In this document: one piece after another, positions 42,553 through 53,338 of the stretch | Numbering within the stretch: position 1 is the first letter of the stretch | Layout of the letters: each line of letters opens with the position of its first letter | Translations under genes and position numbers: made by a program | Notes under the pieces: generated by a model | Seen by the model: the letters and a program-made list of their open reading frames with translations, nothing else | The model's database searches: none | What the model was told of the DNA's origin: nothing | Source: Tupaia tana | Lineage: Eukaryota > Chordata > Mammalia > Scandentia > Tupaiidae | Direction: 5' to 3' | Assembly (NCBI GenBank): GCA_026018925.1 | Contig: JAKSZU010000011.1 | Location: 40,660,641 to 40,724,640, forward strand | Length of the DNA stretch: 64,000 nucleotides

Positions 42553-43335
42553 TGTCCAGTGTAGTAAGTAGCCACTAGCCACAAGAAGCTGCGGAGCACT
42601 TGAAATGGACTAGTATAAATGAGTAACAGAAATTTTAATTTTATGTCACCTTAAGTCATTTAACTGTAAAAATTTATACTCAATTATTAAAAAGCTTATC
42701 AGTACAAGTTAAGTTTGTAAGTTTATTTTTTTATTTATTTTTTGGGGGGGAGAGGTTTTTGCTATCGGGCGTGTGCACTCACTAGAGAGAGACAGAGAGA
42801 CAGAAAGCGAGAAATCACCCCCCAGGGGGGATGGCCACGACGCAATCCCTTCTCCTCCATTCTCCTCTCGGGATCTTGGGCAGGCATGCACACACACCTG
42901 GCATGAATTTAAGCCCCCAGGTCCGAGACTCGAACAGCGGTCGACTACATGGGAATCCAGTAACGTAGCCATTACGCTAACTGCTGGTCCCATAAATTTA
43001 TTTTTTCAAACTACAAATTTTATGAAATCTAAATCTGTCTTTAGATTAAGTGCTAAGAAAATTGAATGTCCAAATTGAAAGTGCTCTAACTATAAATTAT
43101 ACACTGTATTTTGAAGACTTCTTATTTTTAAAATTGCATGTAAAATATCTCATTGATAATTTTTATTTTGACTGCTTCTTAAAAAGATAGTCTTTGGGAT
43201 ATATTTGGCTAAATAACATATATTCTTAAAACTAATAGCTCCTGTTATCTTCTGCTTTTTTTAATATGGCTACTATGAAATTTTAAATTGCATGTGTGGC
43301 TCGTATTTATTTCTACTGGTTATTGCTGCTCAAAG
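42553..43335 (+). mobile_element. hAT-type DNA transposon fossil, split by a SINE
   Basis: Left: 'aactgtccagtgtagtaagt', 'agccactagccacaagaagc', 'gagcacttgaaatggactag'. Right: 'ttttgaagacttcttatttt', 'tatggctactatgaaatttt', 'aattgcatgtgtggctcgta', 'ttctactgg'. The end motif mirrors the start (ctgtccaat...agccac versus gtggct...attggacag in the family). A second copy is at 58965-60362. Family name not verified. Confidence 0.78.
42734..42991 (-). mobile_element. tRNA-derived SINE
   Basis: Antisense copy with the tail replaced by a G-run 'ttttttggggggga'. CpG partly kept. Flanks 'aagtttatttttt' and 'aaatttatttttt' are the likely duplication. Inserted in the hAT fossil. Confidence 0.94.
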
Positions 43336-43384
43336 GTATGTGTTCCAGAAAGATCAAGTTCCAGTCACCCAGAGTAGCTTGAGT

Positions 43385-44212
43385 GTTCATCTTACTGACC
43401 TCCTTCTCTTCCTTGTCTTACTATCCCCTTCCCCTACTGGTGTTTTCTGAAATTATCTGTACTAGAATCTCAGGAGCTGTTTTGGGGGCAACCCAACCTA
43501 TGACACCTAAACCACCTCCAGAGACCAAGATGAGTCCTTATTTCAAATACCTTAGTTGGACTATGGTATGGCCTCCTAACTAGGTCCTGAGTTGTTGTGG
43601 GTTTTTTTTTTTTGTTTGTTTGTTTTTCTCTCTTTCTCTCTAATCCACTCTTTGCACAGCAGCTAGAATGACCTTTATAAAACCCAAATCTCAGCATATC
43701 CCACTCTTACTTAAAAACTTTCGATGCCTTCTCACTGGTCTTAGTAAATAACTAGAATATCCTAACCCTGACACACAAGAGCCCACACAGTTGGCCTACC
43801 TTACCAGTTCCATCTTGCCACATGCCCATTCCCCTTCCATTAATCTGTCTCATTTACATACGCCTCCTTTAAGGCTCCCAGACACCATTAGTTGGGGTCA
43901 TCCTTCACCCCTGTCTACATAAATACTTTGCCAAGCCTCCTTATACTTACCTCTGAGAGCCCAATTTAATTGGTACTTGCTCAGAGAACACAGCCTTCAG
44001 CTTCCATATAAAACTATGTCAGATCCCTGTTATACATGCTAGCATCTTCCACTTCTATGCTGAGTTCTTATTACCTGTAATTGTGAATTTCATTGTTGAA
44101 TGTCTTCCTCTACCATTAAAATACATACTCAATAAGAACCCTTTATTTAAAATCTTTGCCCAAATATGTAGTAGACACCAAATAACTATGTGTGTAATAA
44201 ATAAAAGAACAA
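43385..44212 (+). mobile_element. Long L2 relic
   Basis: About 0.8 kb of sense L2 3' sequence: 'ttgcacagcagctagaatga', 'ccaaatctcagcatatccca', 'tttcgatgccttctcactgg', 'ttggcctaccttaccagttc', 'cattaatctgtctcatttac', 'tactcaataagaacccttta'. No open frame remains. A T10/TTTG tract at 43602-43625 is embedded. Confidence 0.8.
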
Positions 44213-44566
44213 ATTTGCTATTTAATAGATAATATTAGATTTGGGTCTTTGTGTTTGAGGGCACTAATAAATAACATTCCCTGCCCATCTCCTTTCACCC
44301 TGCATGGTTTAAATTAAGTAAGAGATAGACCCAGGAGTCAGTTGAAAATAAAAATGTCAGCTTTATTAATGATGAAAATTATTTTGGAGGACAGGGTTGC
44401 AGTATGCTTGAAAGCAAATTTGAGAATATCACTCACTCCATCAGCCCAATTTTGACTCACCTTCTTAAACCATAGGCCTGACTTCAGAGGACACAAGCCT
44501 TTACCACTGAGGTCCTAGCATTGTCAGGGGAACCAACCAGGACATTTATGAGCAGGTCATTCTACT
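44213..44566. other. Unannotated sequence
   Basis: No feature recognised. Confidence 0.4.
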
Positions 44567-44568
44567 TT

Positions 44569-44826
44569 TTTTTAAGAGAGAGATATTTTTGCTATAAGGT
44601 GTGTGCACATGCCAGAGAGACAGAGAGAGATAGACAGAAAGCAAGAGATCACCCTCCAGGGAGATGGCCATGCTGCAATCCTTCTCCTCCACTCTCCTCT
44701 CAGGATCTTGGGCACGCACTCACTTGCTCCTGGTGTGAGTTTTAAACCACCAAGTCCGGGACCTGAACCATGGTCAACTATGTGGGAGTCTGGCAATGCA
44801 ACTATTATGCTATCTGCTGGTCCCTG
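44569..44826 (-). mobile_element. tRNA-derived SINE
   Basis: Antisense full-length copy: short T-tail, 'gctataaggtgtgtgcacat', body, head end 'gctatctgctggtccc'. Flanks 'gtcattct' and 'gtccattct' suggest a decayed duplication. Confidence 0.94.
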
Positions 44827-44982
44827 GGCAGTCCATTCTGAGGTGCTGAGCTTCCCTGGTCCAATCCTTTCTCTCAAAGTTGCCAATCAGAAAAGTGAGA
44901 CATCCTTCCTTGGGGAGGAATGAGAAGAGGGCAGAGGGGCCAGTCAGTCCTCTTCGTGAGTAAGAAGGCATGAGAAGCAAGG
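44827..44982. other. Unannotated sequence
   Basis: No feature recognised. Confidence 0.4.
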
Positions 44983-44984
44983 GT

Positions 44985-45092
44985 CCCCCCAAGTTCTGGG
45001 AACCAGCATGCCCATCTGTAAGAGGATAGGAATAAACACCATTGTTGGGAGAGTCAGGTGAATTCTCTGAGTACTTACACATACAGCATAGA
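44985..45092 (+). mobile_element. MIR relic
   Basis: 'catgcccatctgtaagagga', 'taggaataaacaccattgtt', 'aattctctgagtacttacac' follow the sense MIR 3' half. Confidence 0.5.
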
Positions 45093-45945
45093 ATTCAATA
45101 TAAGGAATATTCATGAAATATAAGGAATATTAAGAACCTGTACATACATCTTGGCTGATTGGCATCCTGCTTTCTGTCTCCATCTTTCTGTGAAAGAAAA
45201 AGAAAATTATTTATTGTCTAAGAATACTGGGCTCTAGACCATGGCCTTGAGCCTTGTCAGTGGCCTTCGATGAAGCAAAGGTTTCCACCCACCCCTGCCA
45301 CCAGCCTGGCATTACATTGCCTCGCCACTCAGGGAATGCAATAGCCAAACAGATTGATTTGTAGGATGGGGGAAGAACTACAATTAAAATGTGCTAAAGT
45401 CCTTTGAAAATTCATAAGTAACAACTAAGGATCTACTTTGGTGCTTACATTTTGACAGCCTGACAGCTTCATTGGTTGAACTCTTTTGAAAAAGTAACTT
45501 TAAAACTTGCATAAATTGCACCTTTTGTATTTTAAGTCACACAGGCATGACAACATGATTATTCATGACTTTGGAAAATATTCTTGACAACGGGAGGACA
45601 TTAATATCCCCAGCCCTATACTAAATTAATAAGAAGTCCCAAGAATCAAAGAGAACAAACAAGCATGAGAGGAGAGAAAGGTCTGTGCTTTGAAATGTAC
45701 TGGGGCCTGGGATGTCACTTATGAAAAGACAGGTGTGTGTTTGTGGCTAGTAGCTGATAAATATGCTTAGGCAGAAGCTGCTGAAGAGACAGGTCTCTCT
45801 ACTGGCAACCGAGAGGGCTTTGATTTACTTCGTGTTCCAAGTAGCAACTGGACCTTTGAGGATTCTGAAATGAGGAAGGGAAATTATCTAAGATGTCAAA
45901 AACATACAGACGAAAAACCTAGCAGAATCAAATGAAGGCACAAGA
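45093..45945. other. Mostly unique sequence
   Basis: A tiny tandem 'aaatataaggaatatt' occurs at about 45099 and 45116. 45420-45620 is AT-rich and repeat-free. No gene. Confidence 0.4.
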
Positions 45946-45947
45946 TT

Positions 45948-46150
45948 CAAATGATAGCTACCATTTATTGATGGTGTGCTATGTATTCAGCAATGGCTTG
46001 GGACTCTAAAGAAAGCACTATCATCTTCATTCTACAGAAAGTGAAGCAGAGGCATGGGTGGCTAAATAGTTTTTCTTATAGTTACACTGACTATAAGGAG
46101 CAGAACCAACATTTGGACCCAAGCACTCCAGCTTTAAAGACCCAGTGGGC
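45948..46150 (-). mobile_element. MIR relic
   Basis: 'agctaccatttattgatggt', 'gtgctatgtattcagcaatg', 'atcttcattctacagaaagt' and 'aaccaacatttggacccaag' are antisense MIR. Confidence 0.75.
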
Positions 46151-46508
46151 TCCTTCCATGGTCCATCACCAGAAATCTAGTGCCTTCTTCACCAAGCTAT
46201 GAGGGTCCTCCCTCTGAATATCCATTATCTCTCCTTCTCAGACAAAATGACCAGTCACAGCTCCTGAGTTTACATCCCTTGCATCTAAGAGACTAGCCTA
46301 GACTGAACCTCCTAGTTGTATTCCAAATTAGTAAGAAAATAATCTGAGCAACCTTGCTTTCTTTAGGAATCTATACTTGAGAAAATCTCCAATGACTAGG
46401 GTGAGAGCATACAATTCTGACCTGGCTTCCAAAGGGTTCTACATAGTGTGAGTGGTTGTACACAAAAGTCCTTGCCTCTTCCCAGTTTTTGTACATTGCT
46501 GAATCTGT
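46151..46508. other. Unannotated unique sequence
   Basis: No feature recognised. Confidence 0.4.
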
Positions 46509-46511
46509 CCT

Positions 46512-46965
46512 ACTCACAAGTAATTCAGTAGGTGCTTACCATGTATGGGGCAGTATTTTAGGCACTAAAATGGGGATATAAAAGCAACTGAGACCAGCAG
46601 TTGGCATAATGGCTATGTCACTGGACTCTCATGTACCCAACTGTAGTTCGAGTCCAGGACATAGTGGCTTAAACTCATGCCAAGTATGTGTGTGCATGCA
46701 TGCCCAAGATCCCAAGAGGAAAATGGAGGAGAAGGGATTGCAGCGTGGCCATCCCCCCGGGGGTGATTTCTTTCTTTCCTTCTTTCTGGCGAGCACACAC
46801 ACACTATAGCAAAAACCTCTCCAACAACAACAACAAAAAGCAATTGAGGTGCGGACTCCGAACTCAAGTAACTCACAGCCTTGTGGGAAGGATCACTCAG
46901 CTGTACAAATAATGCAATTCAGTGTGTGTGCGAGTGCATGTGGAAATTACAGAGGTACTACGTGC
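46512..46965 (-). mobile_element. L2 3' relic, split by a SINE
   Basis: Left: 'agtaggtgcttaccatgtat' and 'ggcagtattttaggcactaa'. Right after the SINE: 'actcacagccttgtgggaag' and 'ctgtacaaataatgcaattc'. Antisense L2/MIR-type order. Confidence 0.55.
46592..46835 (+). mobile_element. tRNA-derived SINE
   Basis: Head 'accagcagttggcataatgg', B box GGTTCGAGTCC changed to AGTTCGAGTCC, shortened CT block, tail with CAA units. Flanks 'aaaagcaactgag' and 'aaaagcaattgag' are the duplication. Confidence 0.95.
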
Positions 46966-47079
46966 TCTATGACTTCCAAGAGGAGAGATATCATGAGCTG
47001 CTCTTCAAAATACTCCCCAGGTTATTCTGTTGATAGTGGTGAGGTAAAAAAAAATAATAAAAATAAGGTTTTGGAATAA

Positions 47080-47218
47080 AATATCTGCATTAAAATTTCA
47101 TTCCTTTCTTTGACTTCAAGGTGTTGCTTTAAGTCTCAATTTCCCCATTTGCAAAATGGGCGTAATATTGCTTATCTCATGACGTTTATGAGAACTAAAT
47201 AACATGATTGTTAGCTGG
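47080..47218 (+). mobile_element. MIR relic
   Basis: 'ttaagtctcaatttccccat', 'ttgcaaaatgggcgtaatat', 'tatctcatgacgtttatgag' are sense MIR 3' half. Confidence 0.75.
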
Positions 47219-47252
47219 TCTAGTAAAAAAACAAAAAACAATTTTCTGGCGG

Positions 47253-47511
47253 GAACCAGCAGTTAGCGTAATGGCTATGTCGCTGGACTCCCACGTAGTC
47301 GACCGCGGTTCGCGTCCCGGACCCGGTGGCTTGAAACTCACGCCGGGCGCGTGTGCGTGCGTGCCCAAGATCCCGAGAGGAGAATGGAGGAGAAGGGATT
47401 GCGGCGTGACCATCCCCCCTGGGGGGTGACTTCTCACTTTCTGTCTCTCTCTGTCTGTCTGGCGAGCGCACGTGCCCTATAGCAAAAACCTCTCAAAAAA
47501 AAAAAAAAAAA
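47253..47511 (+). mobile_element. tRNA-derived SINE, very young by sequence
   Basis: One of the most CpG-rich copies: head 'ggaaccagcagttagcgtaa' and B box GGTTCGCGTCC, body 'gtgtgcgtgcgtgcccaaga', pure A18 tail. I could not find a clear target-site duplication. Confidence 0.96.
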
Positions 47512-47529
47512 TCCCTCTTTTCTCCTCTC

Positions 47530-47680
47530 CTCCTTCCTGTTCCCTGGCAATTGTACCCCTTACCCCATTTTAACCTGACGTGTCTTCATGTTTCCCATTT
47601 GTGAATTCCTTGGGGATTTAGCCCATGTTTTAGTCCCCTTTGGCACCTTAGTTCCTGAAATATGAAATGTTAGGGATGAT
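47530..47680 (+). mobile_element. L2 3' relic
   Basis: 'gtgaattccttggggattta' and 'ggcaccttagttcctgaaat' resemble the L2 ending. Confidence 0.45.
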
Positions 47681-47780
47681 ATGTGTATCAAAAACGACCA
47701 AAGTTAGGAAATATTATTTTTGTGCTACTATTTCATGCCCCATATCACTCAACACTTTCATTATAGAATTATAATAAGTG

Positions 47781-47941
47781 GAGGCAACAGGTGACGTGGT
47801 GGTTGGGGTGCTGGGCTCCCTCATAGCCGACTGCAGTTTGAGCCCCAGACCTGATGGCTTGCTTTCTCACTTTCCCTCTCTCTCTCTCTCTCTCTCTCTG
47901 GTAAAATTAAGAGTTAATTAATTAATTAATTTTAAGAAAAC
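47781..47941 (+). mobile_element. Short SINE subtype
   Basis: Head 'gaggcaacaggtgacgtggt' to 'cagacctgatggcttgcttt', (CT)n block, tail with TTAA units. Flanked by 'aattataataag' at 47767-47778 and 47942-47953. Confidence 0.93.
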
Positions 47942-48094
47942 AATTATAATAAGCAAGTGCTGGTGCTCATTTGCCTATATTAGCATATTTCTTCATAATT
48001 TCTTTTACTTGTTGTATGAATATTACAGAAATTTTACTAGAATACTACTACTAATTAATTATTAGTAGTAACTAACCATTAATATCTCATATTT

Positions 48095-48242
48095 TGTTAA
48101 AATCACTATGTGTTAGGCGCTCTTTTAAGTATCTTTACATGTATTGCCTTATTTAATCCTTACAACGAGACAATAGCCACTACTGTTTTCCCCATTTACA
48201 GATGGCAATGAAAAAAGTGAGGCACAGAGAGGCTGTGCATGA
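48095..48242 (-). mobile_element. MIR relic, well preserved
   Basis: 'gtgttaggcgctcttttaag', 'catgtattgccttatttaat', 'ccttacaacgagacaatagc', 'aaagtgaggcacagagaggc' in full antisense MIR order. Confidence 0.85.
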
Positions 48243-48317
48243 GTGTATAAAAGGAAAAGAAGTAAAAGGAGGGATAAGACTCAGCAGCAAGACAGAGCAC
48301 TCTGTGGGGCATCACAT

Positions 48318-48455
48318 GGGTGGTCATCAAACCCTGATTCTGCAGAGTGTAGCCATAGATGAGGCACTTAGACTCGGCGAGCAGCTTTATCCTCATCTGT
48401 GAGATGGGATGCCTGCTCCTGCTTCAGAGACTTCTATCTGGGAACCACGAAAAAT
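48318..48455 (+). mobile_element. MIR relic
   Basis: 'gcagctttatcctcatctgt' and 'gagatgggatgcctgctcct' are sense MIR 3' half. Confidence 0.55.
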
Positions 48456-48664
48456 GGCTGTGTGAACATGCTCTGTAAGTGGTAAGGACCCCCAGTGATT
48501 AGACAGTTCAGCATGGCTCAAGCCTTACCTAACTGGTTTCACCCTTTCATGCTCCATACCAACATCCAGAACTTAGGAGAACATTGGTCCAATGTATGTT
48601 CAATCAAGGCTAGCCAGATGAACCAGGAAGGAGCCTGGCTGGCTAATATTCACTTTTCTGAATT
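48456..48664. other. Unannotated sequence
   Basis: A 60-codon frame without domain. No feature recognised. Confidence 0.4.
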
Positions 48665-48678
48665 TAAGAATAAGTGAC

Positions 48679-48942
48679 GGGGGGAACCAGCAGTTAGCAT
48701 AATGGCTATGTCGCTGGACTCCCACGTAGTCGACCGCGGTTCGCATCCTGGACCCAGTGGCTTAAAACTCATGCCGGGGGCATGTGCATGTGTGCCCAAG
48801 ATCCCGAGAGGAGAATGGAGGAGAAGGGATTGTGGCATGACCATCCCCCCTGGGGGGTGATTTCTCGCTTTCTGTGTCTATGTCTCTCTCTGTCTGGCGA
48901 GCACACATGCCCTATAGCGAAAACCTCTCAAAAAAGAAAAAA
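48679..48942 (+). mobile_element. tRNA-derived SINE, young
   Basis: Head 'gaaccagcagttagcataat', B box GGTTCGCATCC, full body and CT block, A-tail with G interruptions. Flanks 'aagaataagtgac' at 48666-48678 and 48943-48955 are a perfect duplication. Confidence 0.96.
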
Positions 48943-48955
48943 AAGAATAAGTGAC

Positions 48956-49138
48956 AGGGTAGGAAGATGGTGAGATAGCTACCCATGACACTAAGGGGAA
49001 AGATAGGATATACAGACTTCTAAGTGTACAATTGTTAAATCACATGGAAAGACAGAGAATTCCCGACTTTACATCAGCGATAGGCACCGCCAGGTACAGC
49101 ATGAAAAACTCCTTTACTTACTTCTGGAAGGTGATATT
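48956..49138. other. Unannotated sequence
   Basis: No feature recognised. Confidence 0.4.
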
Positions 49139-49141
49139 TTA

Positions 49142-49368
49142 GGCAGAAGACTTTGCAGTGTGCAAACCTGGATGGGTGACTTAGTTTTATCACCTGCTAG
49201 TTTTGGGATCTTGGACAGGTCAATTATCCTCTCTGAGCCCTCAGTTTTCACATTTATCAAGTAAATGTAATATTAGTTCCAGTTCACAGAATTCCTGTGA
49301 TGATTCAGTGAGATATTGATCTCAGCATGGGGTCTGGCACACAGGAACCATTCAATACAGTTTAGCAA
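49142..49368 (+). mobile_element. MIR relic, long
   Basis: 'cacctgctagttttgggatc', 'ttggacaggtcaattatcct', 'ctctgagccctcagttttca', 'ggggtctggcacacaggaac' cover nearly the whole MIR. Confidence 0.85.
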
Positions 49369-51552
49369 ATATTAGTATGAATGTTTGTATCATTTTGTGA
49401 CCCTCCAAGCCCTACAGGGCTTTGTGTTTCTTCACTCTTCTTGCTTTAGCATTTTTTTTTCCTCCATAGTATATGGAGAGAACTTGGGATTTATAGCCAC
49501 ACTTGGCAACTTGCTGCTCACCACAGGTAACTATGATTCAGAGTATAACAGGAAAGTAGTGCCTTGAAAAGATTTTTATTTCTGGGGGAAGATGCATTTT
49601 ATAATGTGAAGTTACTGTGCATTCTTGCACATTAAAACAGACAGATACTCCCAGACTGCTTTGGGGGTGAGGGGGCTATAAAGGTCATTTTAAAAGGGTT
49701 TAACCTCAGTTCTGTAAGAGAGCAATGGAGATATAGACATGAATCTGACTGGAAACCTCCTCAATGTAGCCCTCCTGCACCAGATGCTCCAGCAATTGGC
49801 CTCAAAAAGACTCAGAGAAGCAGCTTCATGGTCTCAGACTAACATCAAACACATCTACTTCTTGAGTACAGATGGACCCTGTGTTTCACACACTGACTCT
49901 CGTTACTATGTGGCCACTGTCTATGGCTACCTTCCCATCATGGACCATGGCACTTTCTCTTGTATCCCCATTTCACCTGCTCTGAGGCTGAGCAATCAAA
50001 TCTTGTTGATCAACTGTTTTAGGACGCACCAGTGAGTGCGCAGGAAATGGTGTTTAACTCACGAGCTTATCGAATACTCTTTCTCCTTGGTTCAGTGTAA
50101 CAGAAGGATGACTGACTATGTATCCTTGATACATCATGTTGACCTCATGGAGTTCATCTGAGCCTGCACCCACTTTCCCTTTTACGTGTGGCTGATGTCT
50201 CTCAGTTCTGCTAAGAGATCAGGTTTTATCTCCTTTCTGGAAACTTCCCTGAGCACATCTTTAATTCCCTACAAGTCCCAAATACACACATACAGGGTGG
50301 GTCACAGACCTCCTCCACTAGCACCCGTGGCAAGCCTCTGTCATAGCTCTTAGCATTTTGTACATAATGATGGATTTACTGCTCTGGCTCCATATCTCAT
50401 ATTCATATTTCTAGTCCTAGCATACTTTCAATATGTTGTAGCTACTGAAGATGGTTAAACCAATGATGGTTAAAACCCACCAGGTCTCCCATCTCGCTAG
50501 CTTGCCATGAGTTCTAGAATCTTATCTCAAAAGCTGTCCGCCCATTTAAAAAACTATGAACAGGCTAAATACTAGTCATCCAAACACTATTTTCTCATTG
50601 AGTTGCCGTAACAAATGGCAAGAACAGATGGCATTCAAGACATGTTGTCATTATAAAAGCATGAAAATGTTATTTGTTTTTCATTTTTTTTAAAGAACCT
50701 GCACATCACTGCAGACTATTTCAAGAGTGGCCCCGGAAAAGCTGGTGTGGGGGAGAAACACTGCGCTCTAACTTTTTCCATTTTAATCTTGCCGTGTCAT
50801 CAGTTTTCATCGTTGGCCCTTTCCTTTCTGGAACTGTGATGAACTCTCAAAACAGAGTTCTGGGATGAATTTGATTTTCTTTGGTTCTAGGTGGAAAAGG
50901 AGCATGAGCACACACTGCACACCCACTATGTGCCAAGGACAGTATTATTTGCTTTAAGTGACTTATGGTGTAAACTCAGAGTTTTCTCCACACATTCTTT
51001 AATAAGCATAAATGAAACTTTACTGTAAAGTTCAGGTGGCAGTAATAGACAGAAGGTCACGATGATCAGTTTGGATTTGATGTAGTGCCAAGAATTAAAA
51101 TTTAGAGTCAAGGACCCTGGCCTCATAAATGTCCCTCCCTATGTGAGCACATGACATCCTCCTTACAGAAAAGTCCCAGCCAGCAATTCTGCTGGCTTAC
51201 CTTATTGAAAGTTGAGCACTAAGATCAATAGAGCAATATTTTATGAAATTCAATTTATCAGAAGATTTGACGTCTTAAAGATGATGGAATGTCTTATTTA
51301 TTGGCAATCGTGGAAACTTCAGCAATGCTTGGCACAGTGAATGCTAAAGCCTAAAGTTGATTTGAAATTTCCTGTCCTTGAAAGAAGACAATGATGAAGA
51401 GTTGCTTTCGAAAACTGAATCTCAATCCCAAACTTCCGCAGCCATTGTACAAGCAAGCCAAGATTCTGAGCTGAAATGAAAGTGTCATGTGCAATGAGTT
51501 TTAAGAACTGTTTCCACCAAAAGCAAAAATGAACAAACAACTAACACATCTA
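49369..51552. other. Long, mostly unique stretch
   Basis: A 98-codon frame at 49739-50035 and others (60-74 codons) show no recognisable domain. 50160-50420 has weak L2 texture and 50905-50965 a weak MIR core ('cccactatgtgccaaggaca'). No gene called. Confidence 0.4.
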
Positions 51553-51589
51553 TTCATGGGTTCAGTCTACAAAAAGTGTTGGCCTTTAA

Positions 51590-51679
51590 CTTCATCCCTA
51601 CCTCAACATTTTTCCAAGTGAAGTTACAGCAAATAATTCAGGTTAAAACTAGAAATCACTAAATACAATGTAGTACCCC
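51590..51679 (+). repeat. Source-like copy of the patch found inside a SINE
   Basis: 90 bp starting 'cttcatccctacctcaacat' and ending 'caatgtagtacccc'. The same 90 bp, with 8 differences by eye, lies inside the SINE at 52491-52580. Confidence 0.93.
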
Positions 51680-51889
51680 AATTTGGATCCTAAAATAGAA
51701 AAAGGACATAAGTGGAAAAACTGATCAAATCCAAATAAAGTCTATAGTTAATTGACAGGGGTGTACTGATGTTGATTGTGTAGTTGTGACACATGTACAA
51801 TGATTATATAAGATGTCAACATTAGGGCAAGCTGAGTGAAATATATACTGCAACTTTCGATATTACCTCTGCAATTTTTCATGAGTGTC

Positions 51890-52010
51890 AGAGGATGTGT
51901 GTGCCAGAGACAGACAGAAAGACACAGACGGAGGAGCAGAGAGAAAGCACTCCTCAGTGAGGCATAGTCATTCCTCCATTTCTCTATCCTGTTGAAATTT
52001 TTCTGTAAAT
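51890..52010 (-). mobile_element. Fossil SINE fragment, old subtype
   Basis: 'gccagagacagacagaaaga', 'gtgaggcatagtcattcctc' and 'catttctctatcctgttgaa'. Head and tail missing. Shares the motif of 5190 and 22290. Confidence 0.6.
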
Positions 52011-52129
52011 GTGAAATTGTTCCAAAATACTAAGTTTATCTTAAAATTTTAATAGGACTAAACCCAGAAGTCACTGAGGATGATACCTAAAGTTCTAAAT
52101 AGAATGTGAGATGTGGAAGCCATCCAAAA

Positions 52130-52340
52130 GCAAGAGAATGGAACTCCCTCTATTATAATATCAGCTGTCCCTGTGATTAAGTTCTTAACCTTCCTGAGCC
52201 TCAGTTGTTTTATTTTTATTATTTCTAAAAACAGGCATAATTAGACACTCCTCCTGCAATTATTATAAAGACTAAATGATACAGTATATAAAATTAACCT
52301 ACAGTTAGTAAATGTTCAGTACATAATCGTTGAATTTAGG
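52130..52340 (+). mobile_element. MIR relic
   Basis: 'aagttcttaaccttcctgag', 'cctcagttgttttattttta', 'gactaaatgatacagtatat' and 'tagtaaatgttcagtacata' are sense MIR. Confidence 0.8.
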
Positions 52341-52412
52341 CAAAAGCTGAGACAAGGAAAAAGTCAAAATCCAAAAAGGGATTACAAAAAAAAAAAAAAA
52401 AAAGAAAGAAAA

Positions 52413-52768
52413 TGGGACTGGCAGATGGTATAATGGCTTCATCAATGGACTCCCACGTAGTTGGCTGCAGTTCGAGTCCCAGTGGCTTAACTTTATCCCT
52501 ACCTCGACATTGTTCCAAGTGAAGTTATAGCAAATGATTCAGGTTAAAACTGAAAATCACTAAATACAATGTGGTACCCCAGTTCAGACTCAGTGGCTTA
52601 AACTCACACCGGGCACATGTCCATGCATACCCAAGATCCCGAGAGGAGGATGGAGGAGAAGGGATTGCTGTGCAGACATCCCCCCAGAGGGGTGATTTCT
52701 CGCTTCTTGTCTCTCTGTCTCTCCGGAGAGTGCACACGCCCTATAGCAAAAATATCTCTTAAAAATAA
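52413..52768 (+). mobile_element. tRNA-derived SINE carrying a foreign 90-bp patch
   Basis: Head 'gggactggcagatggtataa' and B box (AGTTCGAGTCC), then a 90-bp insertion, then the head end again and a normal body, CT block and A-rich tail to 52768. A 22-base SINE segment is present on both sides of the insertion (52469-52490 and 52581-52602, both ending 'cagtggcttaa'). Confidence 0.93.
52491..52580 (+). repeat. 90-bp inserted patch inside the SINE
   Basis: Matches 51590-51679 at about 91 percent by manual count, same orientation, about 900 bp away. Not part of any other SINE copy in the window. Confidence 0.93.
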
Positions 52769-52770
52769 AA

Positions 52771-53138
52771 GAGTGAGAAATCCCTGCCAAGGCACCTCTG
52801 GCTGCTTCTGAACAATGAGGGGACCTCTCATTTCAAGGACTAGGCAAGCCAACAACTACGGCCAGTCATTGGCTACGAAGGACACCTGGCAGGAAGTTGA
52901 TCTCGACACCATCCACTTCTCACCTTCAGTAAACACTTCCTAATTAATATATTATCATTTCGAGTTCTTGGATTCATGGAAAAGTCTTTCCGTAAATTCA
53001 TTTTCAAGTTACTCAAATTAATAGCAACCTTACTTTCCTAGGTAAGTTCAGGTTCCATTATAGATAAGAATTGCTTCGAGGGAGACAAACCTGATTCTTT
53101 TTATAAGTTACTTCTTCTTATCTCTGGTGTCGGAAGAA
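52771..53138. other. Unannotated unique sequence
   Basis: No feature recognised. Confidence 0.4.
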
Positions 53139-53163
53139 TAAATAAATAAATAAATAAATAAAG
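53137..53163 (+). repeat. (AAAT)n microsatellite
   Basis: About six AAAT units. Confidence 0.95.
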
Positions 53164-53221
53164 CAGGAATAAGCAAACTGACATATTCATTTATCTCCCC
53201 ACTCCCTGCAAGTAGATAGAG

Positions 53222-53338
53222 TGCCCAGCAAATTAAATCTCAGTTATAGAAACTCGAGCTCAGAGAAGTTGAACAACCTGCCCCATAGCACATAGCTAAG
53301 AGCAGAGGAGCCAGACCTTGAGCCTGACTCCAGGAGCT
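53222..53338 (-). mobile_element. MIR relic
   Basis: 'gaaactcgagctcagagaag', 'ttgaacaacctgccccatag', 'cagaccttgagcctgactcc' are antisense MIR. Confidence 0.75.

Noticed and set aside
49739-50035. 98-codon frame
   Set aside because: No recognisable family and no splice-site context that I could support.
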